Assembly (NCBI RefSeq): GCF_000372885.1
Contig: NZ_KB889967.1
Coordinates: 124,001-188,000, forward strand
Length of the DNA: 64,000 nucleotides
From: Methyloversatilis thermotolerans
Lineage (GTDB): Bacteria; Pseudomonadota; Gammaproteobacteria; Burkholderiales; Rhodocyclaceae
Direction: 5' to 3'
The notes under the pieces are model-generated. The model searched no databases. It saw only the letters and a program-made list of their open reading frames with translations, and was not told the DNA's origin. Each line of letters starts with the position of its first letter. Position 1 is the first letter of the stretch. A program made the position numbers and the translations under genes. Shown piece after piece: positions 55,939 to 64,000 of this stretch.

Positions 55939-55965
55939 TCAAGTGAAGCGGCCCGCTGCCGTTAA
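55939..55965 (+). promoter_or_regulatory. Sigma-28-type promoter for the cheV-cheV-cheY-cheZ-cheA operon
   Basis: TCAAGTGA, 11 bp, GCCGTTAA. It starts just after the preceding stop and 54 bp before cheV. Confidence 0.7.
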
Positions 55966-56018
55966 AGGACAAAGTAGCCGGTTCTATTCGTGCCACTGAC
56001 CAGACAGACGAGGCCGAC

Positions 56019-56987
56019 ATGTCAGAGTTGCTGAAGAATATCGATGCCCGCACCAAGCTTGCGGGCACCAACAAGCTCGAAATACTGATGTTTTCGCTCG
56101 GGGTGGACAGCCGCACCGGCAAGCGGGAAACATTCGGGATCAATGTGTTCAAGGTGCGCGAGGTCATGCGCACGCCGCCGGTGACCGCGGCGCCGGAAAT
56201 GCCGGCGGCGGTCGAAGGCATGGTGAGCCTGCGCGGCGCACTGGTGCCGGTGGTCGATCTGGCGAGATTCGCGCAGTTTCCCAGCGAAACCAGCCGCGAA
56301 GTGATGATCGTGACCGAATACAACGGACACACCCAGGGCTTCCTGGTCGAATCGGTGGATACCATCCTGCGTCTGGACTGGTCGCAGATGCGCGTGCCGC
56401 CGGCCATGCTCACCGCCAATCTGGGTGGCCTGGTCACCGCGGTGACCGAACTGGCCGATGGTCGCCTCGTCATGATGCTGGATGTCGAGAAGATCCTGGC
56501 CGAGACCGCAGACATCGATAACGAAATGGTGTTCAAGGACATCCAGCCCATCGGTGTCGAGAACGCGACCGTCTTCTTCTGTGACGACTCTCCGGTTGCC
56601 CGCAGCCAGATCACCCGCACCCTGGACGCGATGGGCGTGCGCTACGTGAGCGCGATCAACGGCGCGCAGATGTGGGCGGAACTGAAGAAGGTGGCGTCCT
56701 ATGCCGAGTCGTCGGGCCGCAAGGTGGGCGATCTGATCAATGTCATCCTGACCGACGTCGAAATGCCGGAGATGGACGGCTACATCCTGACCAAGAACAT
56801 CAAGGCCGATCCGCGCTTCATCGGCATTCCGGTGGTCATGCATTCGTCGCTGTCCTCCGGATCGAACCAGCAGCTCGGCCGCTCGGTCGGCGTGGATGAA
56901 TACGTGTCGAAATTCGAGGCGCAGCGCCTGGCAGAAACCATAGGCCGCCTGATACATCGCAGCGTCACGAATCGCGCGGCAGCCTGA
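56019..56987 (+). CDS. cheV: Chemotaxis coupling protein CheV (copy 1)
   Basis: The 322-residue protein fuses a CheW domain ([55 protein letters not shown]) to a receiver domain (ATVFFCDDSPVARSQI; phospho-acceptor in [27 protein letters not shown]). CheV couples receptors to CheA and adapts by phosphorylation. A second cheV follows after 17 bp; the two share layout but differ throughout. Confidence 0.95.
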   Translation: MSELLKNIDARTKLAGTNKLEILMFSLGVDSRTGKRETFGINVFKVREVMRTPPVTAAPEMPAAVEGMVSLRGALVPVVDLARFAQFPSETSREVMIVTEYNGHTQGFLVESVDTILRLDWSQMRVPPAMLTANLGGLVTAVTELADGRLVMMLDVEKILAETADIDNEMVFKDIQPIGVENATVFFCDDSPVARSQITRTLDAMGVRYVSAINGAQMWAELKKVASYAESSGRKVGDLINVILTDVEMPEMDGYILTKNIKADPRFIGIPVVMHSSLSSGSNQQLGRSVGVDEYVSKFEAQRLAETIGRLIHRSVTNRAAA

Positions 56988-57004
56988 ACCGGAGACGAGA
57001 CATC

Positions 57005-57949
57005 ATGGACAGAACCGATCAGAACCTGCTGGAGCAGGTTGATGCCCGGACCAAGCTTGCCGGCTCGAACAAGATGGAAATCCTGCTGTTCTCGCTCGGC
57101 ACGCACGAGCTGTTCGGCATCAATGTGTTCAAGGTGCGCGAAGTCAGCCGCACGCCCACCATCACGCCCACGCCGAACATGCCGGGCGGGGTCGAGGGCC
57201 TGATTTCGCTGCGCGGCAATGTGATTCCGGTGTTGTCGCTGGCGGGCATCATGAACCTCGACGGTGCGCCCGAAGGCCTGGGCGGCGCCATGATGGTGAC
57301 CGAATACAGCAAGCGCACGCTGGGCTTCCTGGTGCACGAGGTCGATCGCATCATCCGGGTCGATTGGGACCGCGTGCGTGCCCCAGAATCGGTGGTGACC
57401 AGCGAGCAGCTCTACATTACCGCCATCACCGAACTCGACGACGGGCGCCTGGTGTCCATCCTCGACGTGGAAAGCATCATGGCGGGCACTTTCGGCGAAA
57501 CCGCGATATCGGATATCCCGCCGCTGGGTAACAACTACGATCCGAACGTTTTCTTCGTCGATGATTCCGCGGTCGCCCGCAAGAAGATTGCGGAAGTCCT
57601 CGACAAGCTCAATATCAAGCACAAGCACGCCACCAATGGCGCCGAAGCCTGGACGCGGCTGCAGGGCATGGCTTCGCACTCGACCGCTACCGGCCGTCCG
57701 CTGACCGAGGAAATCGACCTCATCCTGGTCGATGCCGAAATGCCGGAAATGGATGGCTATGTGCTGACGCGGAACATCAAGAACGACCCGCGCTTTGCCG
57801 AAATACCGGTTGTGATGCACTCGTCGCTGTCATCCGAAGCGAACCGTGCAATGGGCAAGAGCGTTGGCGTGGATGCATATGTCGCGAAGTTCGATGCCGA
57901 AATTCTGGCCGACACGCTGCGTCCGCTGCTGGCAACACATAAAGCCTGA
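57005..57949 (+). CDS. cheV: Chemotaxis coupling protein CheV (copy 2)
   Basis: The 314-residue CheW-receiver fusion carries [78 protein letters not shown] and [18 protein letters not shown]. It is a parallel of copy 1, shorter at the N-terminus. Tandem cheV genes suggest separate receptor groups or a duplicated gene now diverged. cheY follows after 14 bp. Confidence 0.95.
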   Translation: MDRTDQNLLEQVDARTKLAGSNKMEILLFSLGTHELFGINVFKVREVSRTPTITPTPNMPGGVEGLISLRGNVIPVLSLAGIMNLDGAPEGLGGAMMVTEYSKRTLGFLVHEVDRIIRVDWDRVRAPESVVTSEQLYITAITELDDGRLVSILDVESIMAGTFGETAISDIPPLGNNYDPNVFFVDDSAVARKKIAEVLDKLNIKHKHATNGAEAWTRLQGMASHSTATGRPLTEEIDLILVDAEMPEMDGYVLTRNIKNDPRFAEIPVVMHSSLSSEANRAMGKSVGVDAYVAKFDAEILADTLRPLLATHKA

Positions 57950-57963
57950 GAGAGGTAGGCACC

Positions 57964-58362
57964 ATGTCAGATCCCAAGATGAAGTTTCTCGTTGTCGACG
58001 ATTTCTCGACGATGCGCCGCATCGTCAGAAACCTGCTCAAGGAGCTCGGTTTCACCAATGTGGATGAGGCCGAGGACGGCGCGATCGCGCTGCAGAAGCT
58101 CAAGGCAGGTGACTTCGATTTCGTGGTGACCGACTGGAACATGCCGAACATGACCGGCATCGAGCTGCTGCGCGCCATTCGTGCCGACGCCGCGCTCAAG
58201 GCCTTGCCGGTGCTCATGATCACCGCCGAGGCGAAGAAGGAGAACATCATCGAAGCGGCCCAGGCTGGCGCCTCAGGCTACATCGTGAAGCCCTTCACCG
58301 CCGGTACGCTCAGCGAAAAGATGAGCAAGATCTTCGAGAAGATGAACCAGAAAGCCGCCTGA
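57964..58362 (+). CDS. cheY: Chemotaxis response regulator CheY (copy 2)
   Basis: The 132-residue receiver is close to the E. coli CheY type: [19 protein letters not shown] with Asp pair, phospho-acceptor Asp 57 in [16 protein letters not shown], Thr in [20 protein letters not shown], and Lys in [12 protein letters not shown]. It is next to cheZ, so it is probably the flagellar-motor CheY. The ATG is preceded by GAGAGAGG. Confidence 0.96.
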   Translation: MSDPKMKFLVVDDFSTMRRIVRNLLKELGFTNVDEAEDGAIALQKLKAGDFDFVVTDWNMPNMTGIELLRAIRADAALKALPVLMITAEAKKENIIEAAQAGASGYIVKPFTAGTLSEKMSKIFEKMNQKAA

Positions 58363-58384
58363 TCAGGCATCGGAGGATGACATC

Positions 58385-59248
58385 GTGAGTAAGCTGAAGC
58401 TTGACGAAGCTGGCGATTCCGACGATCTGCAGGCGCTGTTCGACAGCATTGCCGCGGAATCGACGCCGCAGAAGGTGCGTCTGGAGGTTGTTCCGGAGGC
58501 ATCCAACAGTCCGGTGGTGAGCGGGGACAATCCCGACCTCGAGGCGCTGTTCGACAATCTGTCGACCGAATACGCACACACCCACATCGAACCGGAAGCT
58601 GCCGGTGCGGACGCAGCGAATGCGGCTGCGGATGAGGAACACAGTTGCGAAGTGGTCTACAACAAGGTCGGTCATCTCGCACGCCAGTTGCACGACACGC
58701 TGCGCGAGCTCGGGTATGACCATGCGCTGGAGGATGTGGCGGAACAGATGCCCGACGCGCGCAGTCGCCTGAACTACGTCGCTCAGATGACCGAACAGGC
58801 CGCCAGTCGTGTGCTCAATGCAACCGATATTGCCGTGCCCATGCAGGATGAGGTCGAAAAGCGCTCGGCGGCGCTGCACGAACGCTGGGACAAGCTTTTC
58901 CGCAACGAACTGTCGGTGGACGAATTCAAGTCGCTGGCTGCGGAGACGCGCGGTTTCCTCGGTGACGTGCCGGGATTTGCCCGCGACACGCGCGCGCAGC
59001 TCAACGAAATCATGATGGCGCAGGATTTCCAGGACCTGACCGGTCAGGTGATCAAGAAGATCGTCGAAATGTCGCAGAAGCTGGAACAGGGGCTGCTGCA
59101 GGTGCTGATCGAGTCGATGCCCGAGGAAACGCGCAAGAAGACGCCCGAAGGCCTGCTCAATGGTCCGGTCATCAGCGCAGCGGGACGCGACGATGTCGTG
59201 AGCAACCAGGAGCAGGTCGATGACCTGCTCGAAAGTCTCGGATTCTGA
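58385..59248 (+). CDS. cheZ: CheY-P phosphatase CheZ
   Basis: The 287-residue phosphatase has the long helical hairpin with QDFQDLTGQVIKKI; Asp 217 and Gln 221 match the E. coli Asp 143 and Gln 147 pair that positions water. The C-terminal QVDDLLESLGF is the CheY-binding helix. The N-terminus is longer than in enteric CheZ and carries DDLQALFDSIAAE (13-25) and PDLEALFDNLSTE (50-62), similar to the C-terminal helix. Start is a GTG with GGAGG at good spacing. It follows cheY by 22 bp. Confidence 0.93.
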   Translation: MSKLKLDEAGDSDDLQALFDSIAAESTPQKVRLEVVPEASNSPVVSGDNPDLEALFDNLSTEYAHTHIEPEAAGADAANAAADEEHSCEVVYNKVGHLARQLHDTLRELGYDHALEDVAEQMPDARSRLNYVAQMTEQAASRVLNATDIAVPMQDEVEKRSAALHERWDKLFRNELSVDEFKSLAAETRGFLGDVPGFARDTRAQLNEIMMAQDFQDLTGQVIKKIVEMSQKLEQGLLQVLIESMPEETRKKTPEGLLNGPVISAAGRDDVVSNQEQVDDLLESLGF

Positions 59249-59353
59249 GCAGAGCAGTCAGGATGCATCCAAACGACAGGCCGGCGCCCCGCCGTTGGCC
59301 CCAAGAACACGGCAGCACGGCGGATGGGGCAGTGTCCGCAACAGGAGCGAAAA

Positions 59354-61300
59354 ATGAGTGACTTTCAGGGAATGGAAGATCTGTTGCAGGACTTTCTGGT
59401 CGAGGCAACCGATCTGCTGTCCGGGGTGGACAACAAGCTGGTCGACCTCGAGAAGAGTCCGGGTGATCGCGGGCTGCTGAACGAGATTTTCCGCGGCTTC
59501 CACACCATCAAGGGTGGCGCGGGCTTCCTGAACGCACACGAACTCGTGTCTCTGTGCCATCTGACCGAAAACCTGTTCGACAAGCTGCGCAACGGCGAGA
59601 TGGACGTGACGCCGGTCGTGATGGACGTCATTCTGGACGCCACCGGCATCGTGCGCGACATGTTCGGCTCGCTCGAACGCGGCATGCAGCCGACGGCCGC
59701 AAATCCGGGCGTGATGTCGCGTCTGCGGGCTGCGCTTGAAGGCCAGCTCTCTGATGGCACCGACCCGGCGGCCACCGCCGCCGTCGCTGCGGCGGCCACC
59801 GCCGCCGTCGCTGCGGCGGTCGCGCCGGAGCCGGCTCCAGCACAAGGCGTGCCATCGGCCGCCGCCGCGCCGGTCGGCGCCGAGCCGGACTGGGTATCGC
59901 TGCATCAGGCGGTCACCGGCGTGGTGCCCTCTGCACCGCAGGCGGTACCCGAGCCGGCTGCCGCCCGCTCGGCCAACGACGCCGGTGCGAATGCTGTCGT
60001 GAATGCGGCCTTCGGCCGTCGTGCCGGCGACCGTCCGGGCACCTCGGCGCCGGCCGGACGGCGCGACGCGGAAAAGAGCCGCGACAATTCCATCCGCGTC
60101 GATACCTCGCGACTGGACCAGGTGCTCAATCTGTCGGGCGAAATCGGCCTTACCAAGAACCGCCTCACGTCCCTGCGCGCCGACATTCTGGCCGGCAAGG
60201 CCGACAGCGACACCTTGCACGCGCTCGATGCCGCCGTCAGCCAGCTCGATCTGCTGGTGTCCGATCTTCAGAACGCGGTGATGAAGACCCGCATGCAGCC
60301 GATCGGGCGCCTGTTCCAGAAGTATCCCCGCATCGCCCGCGATCTTGCGCGCAGCCTCGGCAAGGACGTCGAGCTGGTGCTGGCGGGGGAAGAGACCGAG
60401 ATCGACAAGACCATGATCGAGGATCTGTCCGATCCCATCATCCACCTCATCCGCAATGCGGTTGATCACGGCGTGGAAACACCGGACGAACGCATGGCGC
60501 AGGGCAAGCCGGGCAAATCCATGGTGCGTCTGGAAGCGCGCCAGGAAGGTGACCACATCGTCATCATGGTGGCCGACGACGGCCGTGGCATGAGTGCGGA
60601 ACGACTGCGCGCCAAGGCCATCGAGAAGGGCCTCATCACGGACGAGGAAGCCAACACCCTGGACGAGCGCTCCAGTCTCAACCTGGTGTTCCTGCCGGGC
60701 TTCTCCACGGCCGCCACGGTGTCCGATGTGTCCGGACGCGGTGTTGGCATGGACGTGGTGAAGACCAATATCCAGAAGCTGAATGGCTCGATCGAAATCC
60801 GTTCCACCCAGGGCAAGGGCACGACCTTCGTCATTTCCCTGCCGCTCACGCTGGCCATCCTGCCGGTGCTGCTGGTGCGCCTGGTCGAACAGCACTTCGC
60901 GGTGCCGCTGTCCATGGTCCGCGAAATACTGCCCATCCAGCAGGAGGATATCCAGGAAGTGGGCGGTCGCGCCACCATGGTGGTGCGCGGAGAAGTCATG
61001 CCGGTATTGCCGCTGGCACGGCTGCTCGGTTGGCCGCAGAAGAATCATCCGCAGTATGGCGTGCTGATGCAGTCGGCCGAGTCGTCCTTCATCCTGGCGA
61101 TAGACAGCTTTGCCGGCCGGGAGGACGCCGTGATCAAGAGCCTGGACGACTTCCGTCCCAAGGGCGTGGCCGGCGTGACCACGCTTTCCAATGGTCAGAT
61201 CGTGCTCATCCTGGACATGAAGGAACTGTTGAGTTCGATGGGCGATACGCGCGGCGTGTCCCGCTCCAGCCTGATCGGCAATATCGCTCGCGCAGCCTGA
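59354..61300 (+). CDS. cheA: Chemotaxis histidine kinase CheA (copy 2)
   Basis: The 648-residue CheA has P1 with phospho-His 50 in FRGFHTIKGGAGFLN, an Ala/Pro-rich linker without a clear P2 (about 135-250), P3 (SRLDQVLNLSGEIGLTKNRL), P4 (IRNAVDHGVETPDERMAQGK, VADDGRGM, GRGVGMDVVKTNIQKLNGSI) and P5. A 24-bp in-frame tandem duplication in the linker (59768-59791 and 59792-59815) gives two ATAAVAAA blocks. It closes the cheV-cheV-cheY-cheZ-cheA operon and likely controls the motor. The start ATG 59354 follows GGAGCG. Confidence 0.95.
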   Translation: MSDFQGMEDLLQDFLVEATDLLSGVDNKLVDLEKSPGDRGLLNEIFRGFHTIKGGAGFLNAHELVSLCHLTENLFDKLRNGEMDVTPVVMDVILDATGIVRDMFGSLERGMQPTAANPGVMSRLRAALEGQLSDGTDPAATAAVAAAATAAVAAAVAPEPAPAQGVPSAAAAPVGAEPDWVSLHQAVTGVVPSAPQAVPEPAAARSANDAGANAVVNAAFGRRAGDRPGTSAPAGRRDAEKSRDNSIRVDTSRLDQVLNLSGEIGLTKNRLTSLRADILAGKADSDTLHALDAAVSQLDLLVSDLQNAVMKTRMQPIGRLFQKYPRIARDLARSLGKDVELVLAGEETEIDKTMIEDLSDPIIHLIRNAVDHGVETPDERMAQGKPGKSMVRLEARQEGDHIVIMVADDGRGMSAERLRAKAIEKGLITDEEANTLDERSSLNLVFLPGFSTAATVSDVSGRGVGMDVVKTNIQKLNGSIEIRSTQGKGTTFVISLPLTLAILPVLLVRLVEQHFAVPLSMVREILPIQQEDIQEVGGRATMVVRGEVMPVLPLARLLGWPQKNHPQYGVLMQSAESSFILAIDSFAGREDAVIKSLDDFRPKGVAGVTTLSNGQIVLILDMKELLSSMGDTRGVSRSSLIGNIARAA

Positions 61301-61323
61301 TCGATCGGCGCCTGCAGCGTGAG

Positions 61324-61358
61324 GGCCCGCCGGTTCGCGCCGGCGGGCCTTCGTCTTT
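61324..61358 (+). terminator. Rho-independent terminator after cheA copy 2
   Basis: A perfect 10-bp stem, GGCCCGCCGG and CCGGCGGGCC, with a TTCGCG loop, followed by TTCGTCTTT. It starts 24 bp after the cheA stop. Confidence 0.85.
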
Positions 61359-61539
61359 CCGCGTCCGGGACGGGTTGTCGGGGCGAGGCAATGTGAATTT
61401 CGGCAACAAGCGTGGCGCAGTGCTCGAAACGAGAAACCAGGCCTGGCGCGGGTTTGCGCCACACGTCTTCATGTGGTTGGCGCGCGAAGGGCGCGGAGCA
61501 AGCATCTTCGGGACTTTCGCCCGTGAGCTCCTCTGCCCC

Positions 61540-61566
61540 TAAAGAGTCCTCGCGCGGGGTCGATAT
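61540..61566 (+). promoter_or_regulatory. Sigma-28-type promoter for the small gene at 61616
   Basis: TAAAGAGT, 11 bp, GTCGATAT. It sits 50 bp before the ATG. Between the terminator and this promoter (61359-61539) I see nothing else. Confidence 0.65.
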
Positions 61567-61615
61567 GCCCTTTATCCGCGGCATACGCCGAACGCCTTTC
61601 CGATGGAGTACGACC

Positions 61616-61966
61616 ATGGCCGAAGCCACCCTGATCCAGCCCGTATCGTCCCCCTTCCCGTCTGCCGCCATGTTGCCGGCAGCCAGCGTCCAGGCGCATC
61701 ACGCTGAAATCATGCGTCTGATGGATGCGATCGAAACGCTGGGCACCGAAGCCATGGTGGCCGCGCTGAACCTTGCAGGCGAAGCGTCCGAAGCCGATGC
61801 GCGCGGGTTGTTCATGCGCGCCCAGGAAGTGCGTGCCTGGGTGCAGACCACGCTGGACATGGTCAACACCGAAGCGCTGTGTCCGGACCTTTCCGGCCAG
61901 CTTGCCTATCAGGGTGTGGAACAGGCGGCACGATTGGTCGCCGCACGTGAAACGCTGCCGCGCTGA
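61616..61966 (+). CDS. Unknown small protein under a flagellar promoter
   Basis: The 116-residue protein begins MAEATLIQPVSSPFPSAAML, followed by three helices (HHAEIMRLMDAIETLGTEAM, EASEADARGLFMRAQEVRAW, and a C-terminal EQAARLVAARETL). It has no signal peptide or membrane span. I do not recognise a family. GGAG precedes the ATG at 61616. Its position between a chemotaxis operon and flhB, together with the sigma-28-type promoter, suggests a flagellar or chemotaxis role. A longer frame back to 61412 lacks a good start. Confidence 0.65.
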   Translation: MAEATLIQPVSSPFPSAAMLPAASVQAHHAEIMRLMDAIETLGTEAMVAALNLAGEASEADARGLFMRAQEVRAWVQTTLDMVNTEALCPDLSGQLAYQGVEQAARLVAARETLPR

Positions 61967-61990
61967 AGTCCGGCTGAATCTGGTCAAATC

Positions 61991-62012
61991 GCCGTAACGG
62001 AAAACTTACGGC
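61991..62012. promoter_or_regulatory. Hairpin with sigma-28 -10-like arms before the DUF3135 gene
   Basis: GCCGTAA, 8 bp, TTACGGC. The left arm is a typical -10 of this island's sigma-28 promoters, but no good -35 stands 11 bp upstream. The right arm ends just before the GAGG ribosome site of the GTG at 62025. Confidence 0.4.
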
Positions 62013-62024
62013 CGAGGAAACCGA

Positions 62025-62354
62025 GTGTCGAATTCACCTGAGCAGGACTTCGATTTTGATGTCTGGAGAGAGCTGGCGCAGTCAGACCCACAGACGTATT
62101 TCGCGGAGCGTCAACGCGTGATCGAGCATTTCATCAACACCTGTCCGCCGGAAAAGCAGGCCGTGCTGCGTGATCTGCAGGGGCGCATCGACGCGAGCCG
62201 TGCCATGGCCGGTTCGCCCAATCAATCGGTGCGCGAATTGTCACGGATGATGGAGGACTACCTGCTCGCCTTGTCGGAGCGCCTGATGGCCCTGCATCGC
62301 GAAACGTCCGCGCTCCAGACCTCGCTGCGACAGGGCTTGCGCGGTTCGTCCTGA
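62025..62354 (+). CDS. DUF3135-family protein
   Basis: The 109-residue cytosolic protein reads FDFDVWRELAQSDPQTYFAE, then RQRVIEHFINTCPPEKQAVL and LQGRIDASRAMAGSPNQS, which follows the DUF3135 pattern (acidic start, D-x-W-x-x-L-A, then L-Q-x-x-ID-x-x-R). These short helical proteins are uncharacterised. It starts at a GTG with GAGG upstream. It is encoded between the unknown 116-residue gene and flhB, all in one direction, so it may share their transcript. Confidence 0.75.
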   Translation: MSNSPEQDFDFDVWRELAQSDPQTYFAERQRVIEHFINTCPPEKQAVLRDLQGRIDASRAMAGSPNQSVRELSRMMEDYLLALSERLMALHRETSALQTSLRQGLRGSS

Positions 62355-62470
62355 GCGACGCTCTCCCGTTTGCCGGCACAGAAGCCGGCTTGTTGCCGGT
62401 CTTTTCCACGGATGCAAGCCGACCCGGCTCTGGCACAGTCCGCTGATCGACATGGACAGGATCGGCGCTC

Positions 62471-63610
62471 GTGGCAGAAGAGAGCGATCTGGAAAAGACT
62501 GAACCTGCGTCACAACGCCGCCTGGACCAGGCGCGCGAAGAGGGGCAGGTCCCCAGTTCGCGCGAACTGGCCACCTTTCTCGTCACCGTGACCGGTGTCG
62601 CCGGCATTTACGCACTGGGCGGCTGGATGTGGCCGCGCAGTGCGCAGTTGCTGCGCGATGGACTGACCCTGGATCGGCGCCAGGTCTTCGATCCGTCGGC
62701 CATGTTCGACGTGCTGATCGATCGCGCGACGGACGGACTGGTGTTGCTTGCGCCGCTGTTCATTGCACTTATCGTCGCGTCACTGCTGTCCCCTTTCCTG
62801 ATGGCGGGCTGGAATTTCGCTCCCAAGGCGCTCGCTCCCAAGTTCTCGAAGCTGAATCCCGCCGCAGGGCTCAAGCGGATGGTGTCGACGACTGCGCTGA
62901 TCGAGCTGGGCAAGGGCATAGGCAAGGCCAGTGTGGTGGCTGCCGTGGCGGTGTGGGTGATCATGCGCGATCACGAAAAGCTGTTTGCGCTGTTCGGCAC
63001 CCCCATCGACGTCGCGCTCGGAGCGACCGGCGATCTCGTGCTGATGGCCACGCTCATTCTGGTTGCCGGCATGGCCTTCATCGTGGCCATCGACGTTCCC
63101 TACCAGGTCTGGCACTACCACGACGGACTGAAGATGACCAAGGAGGAGGCCCGTCAGGAATTCAAGGAGCAGGAGGGTGATCCGCAGGTGAAGGGGCGCA
63201 TCCGTCAGCAGCAGCGTGAAATGGCGCGCAGTCGCATGATGGCCAATGTGCCCAAGGCCGATGTCGTGGTGACCAATCCGACTCACTACTCGGTTGCATT
63301 GCGCTATGACGCCGCCCGCGGTGGTGCTCCGCGCGTCATTGCCAAGGGGGCGGGCGAGGTCGCGCTGCGCATCCGCACCCTCGCTGCCGAACACGACGTG
63401 CCGCTGGTCGAGGCGCCGCCTCTGGCTCGTGCGCTGCACAAGCACTGCGAGCTCGAACAGGAAGTGCCGGCCCGCCTGTTCAGGGCGGTGGCCGAAGTGC
63501 TCGCCTATGTCTATCAGCTCAACGAAGCCTTTGCCGCAGGCAGTGAAAAACCGCGCCCGCCGGGGAATCTTCCGGTGCCGGAAGACCTTGATCCCGGTGC
63601 CGACGACTGA
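62471..63610 (+). CDS. flhB: Flagellar export gate protein FlhB
   Basis: The 379-residue FlhB has the N-terminal EESDLEKTEPASQRRLDQAR motif, four transmembrane helices (about 30-50, 85-110, 140-160, 180-205) and a cytoplasmic domain with the autocleavage site Asn 269-Pro-Thr-His in VVVTNPTHYSVALRY. The NPTH position equals that of E. coli. FlhB selects export substrates of the flagellar type III system. It starts at a GTG. No flhA is seen before the window ends; the next gene is an MCP. Confidence 0.96.
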   Translation: MAEESDLEKTEPASQRRLDQAREEGQVPSSRELATFLVTVTGVAGIYALGGWMWPRSAQLLRDGLTLDRRQVFDPSAMFDVLIDRATDGLVLLAPLFIALIVASLLSPFLMAGWNFAPKALAPKFSKLNPAAGLKRMVSTTALIELGKGIGKASVVAAVAVWVIMRDHEKLFALFGTPIDVALGATGDLVLMATLILVAGMAFIVAIDVPYQVWHYHDGLKMTKEEARQEFKEQEGDPQVKGRIRQQQREMARSRMMANVPKADVVVTNPTHYSVALRYDAARGGAPRVIAKGAGEVALRIRTLAAEHDVPLVEAPPLARALHKHCELEQEVPARLFRAVAEVLAYVYQLNEAFAAGSEKPRPPGNLPVPEDLDPGADD

Positions 63611-63653
63611 TCGCGCGCGCGCCCCCGGAATGCCGTATCGCCGTTCGCGCGGC

Positions 63654-63681
63654 TCAAGACCGGCGTCATCGATGCCGTAAA
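63654..63681 (+). promoter_or_regulatory. Sigma-28-type promoter for the MCP at 63735
   Basis: TCAAGACC, 12 bp, GCCGTAAA, 53 bp before the GTG start. Confidence 0.55.
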
Positions 63682-63734
63682 GAAGGTCGTGTTCCAGAAC
63701 CGCTCCATCGATCGCTCACGTCCCGGAGACCGTC

Positions 63735-64000
63735 GTGAAGAATCTGTCCATTTCCGCTCGCCTGGCACTGGGTTTTACCCTCATCACGCTGATTTTCGCG
63801 GCGGTCGCCGTATTCATCGAAATCCAGGCGAACCAGGTGTCGGCAATCGCCCGATTGCTGTCTGAACGCACCCAACCCAAGGTCGAGGTCATCGCCGATC
63901 TGAATGATGCGGTCCAGCGGGTACGCGTCTACACCCGCAGCGCCATCATCGAGACGGAAGAGCAGAAGATGGCCAAGGTGCGCGAGCAACTCGATCATCA
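63735..64000 (+). CDS. Methyl-accepting chemotaxis protein, N-terminus (partial)
   Basis: The gene runs off the window. From the GTG at 63735 the 88 visible codons give MKNLSISARLALGFTLITLI, a transmembrane helix (about 10-32), and the start of a periplasmic helical domain, NDAVQRVRVYTRSAIIETE, like the four-helix-bundle MCP sensor. The start S-I-x-x-RL-x-L-G-F is a very common receptor N-terminus. A sigma-28-type promoter precedes it. GGAG is not at ideal distance. Confidence 0.85.
   Translation, partial: MKNLSISARLALGFTLITLIFAAVAVFIEIQANQVSAIARLLSERTQPKVEVIADLNDAVQRVRVYTRSAIIETEEQKMAKVREQLDH

Overview
The window is GC-rich, densely coded DNA from a motile, flagellated betaproteobacterium. 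The flhDC master regulator, the rpe-gph-trpE and trpGDC genes, apaG, and the style of the chemotaxis cluster fit Rhodocyclales-like bacteria such as Methyloversatilis. The genus is a guess from gene content; no 16S or tRNA gene is present to test it.

Layout. 1-2566: the tail of a ModE-type regulator and small membrane proteins (DUF2970-, DUF2157-, DUF4824- and DUF3565-like). 2567-4466: a REP-like repeat array whose third 121-bp unit is split by a decayed IS110-family element. The element's ends are intact, and its 5' non-coding segment looks like a bridge-RNA locus. 4467-7560: a flavodoxin-fold oxidoreductase, a methyltransferase, apaG, rpe and gph. 7714-9186: trpE. 9187-10010: tandem 340-bp REP-type repeats. 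10011-19804: a malonate module made of mdcACDEGBH, a TRAP transporter and a divergent GntR regulator with a palindromic operator. This module lies between trpE and trpGDC (20076-22566). 22567-30523: a Spy-like periplasmic protein, an HDOD/ATPase fusion, an HNH endonuclease, a TonB-like protein, a MASE1/PAS histidine kinase and a Nudix hydrolase.

30650-64000 is one large motility and signalling island: two c-di-GMP proteins, flhDC, motAB, a first chemotaxis set (MCP, cheY, cheA, cheW, two MCPs, cheR, cheD, cheB, STAS), three MCPs, and a second set (cheV, cheV, cheY, cheZ, cheA). It ends with an unknown small gene, a DUF3135 gene, flhB and the start of another MCP. At least eleven sigma-28-type promoters (about TCAAGTTY-N11/12-GCCGTWAR) can be read by eye at the heads of its transcription units, including those for the c-di-GMP genes and one upstream of flhDC. 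This ties the island into a single flagellar regulon.

The most striking points are: the IS110 insertion, whose empty site can be rebuilt exactly, with a candidate guide sequence in its 5' non-coding region; the sigma-28 promoter set; two adjacent chemoreceptor genes sharing an apparently identical 1,091-bp 3' cassette of foreign-looking codon use; a PAS-MCP whose natural start is out of frame; and the trp operon split by a malonate island bordered by repeats.
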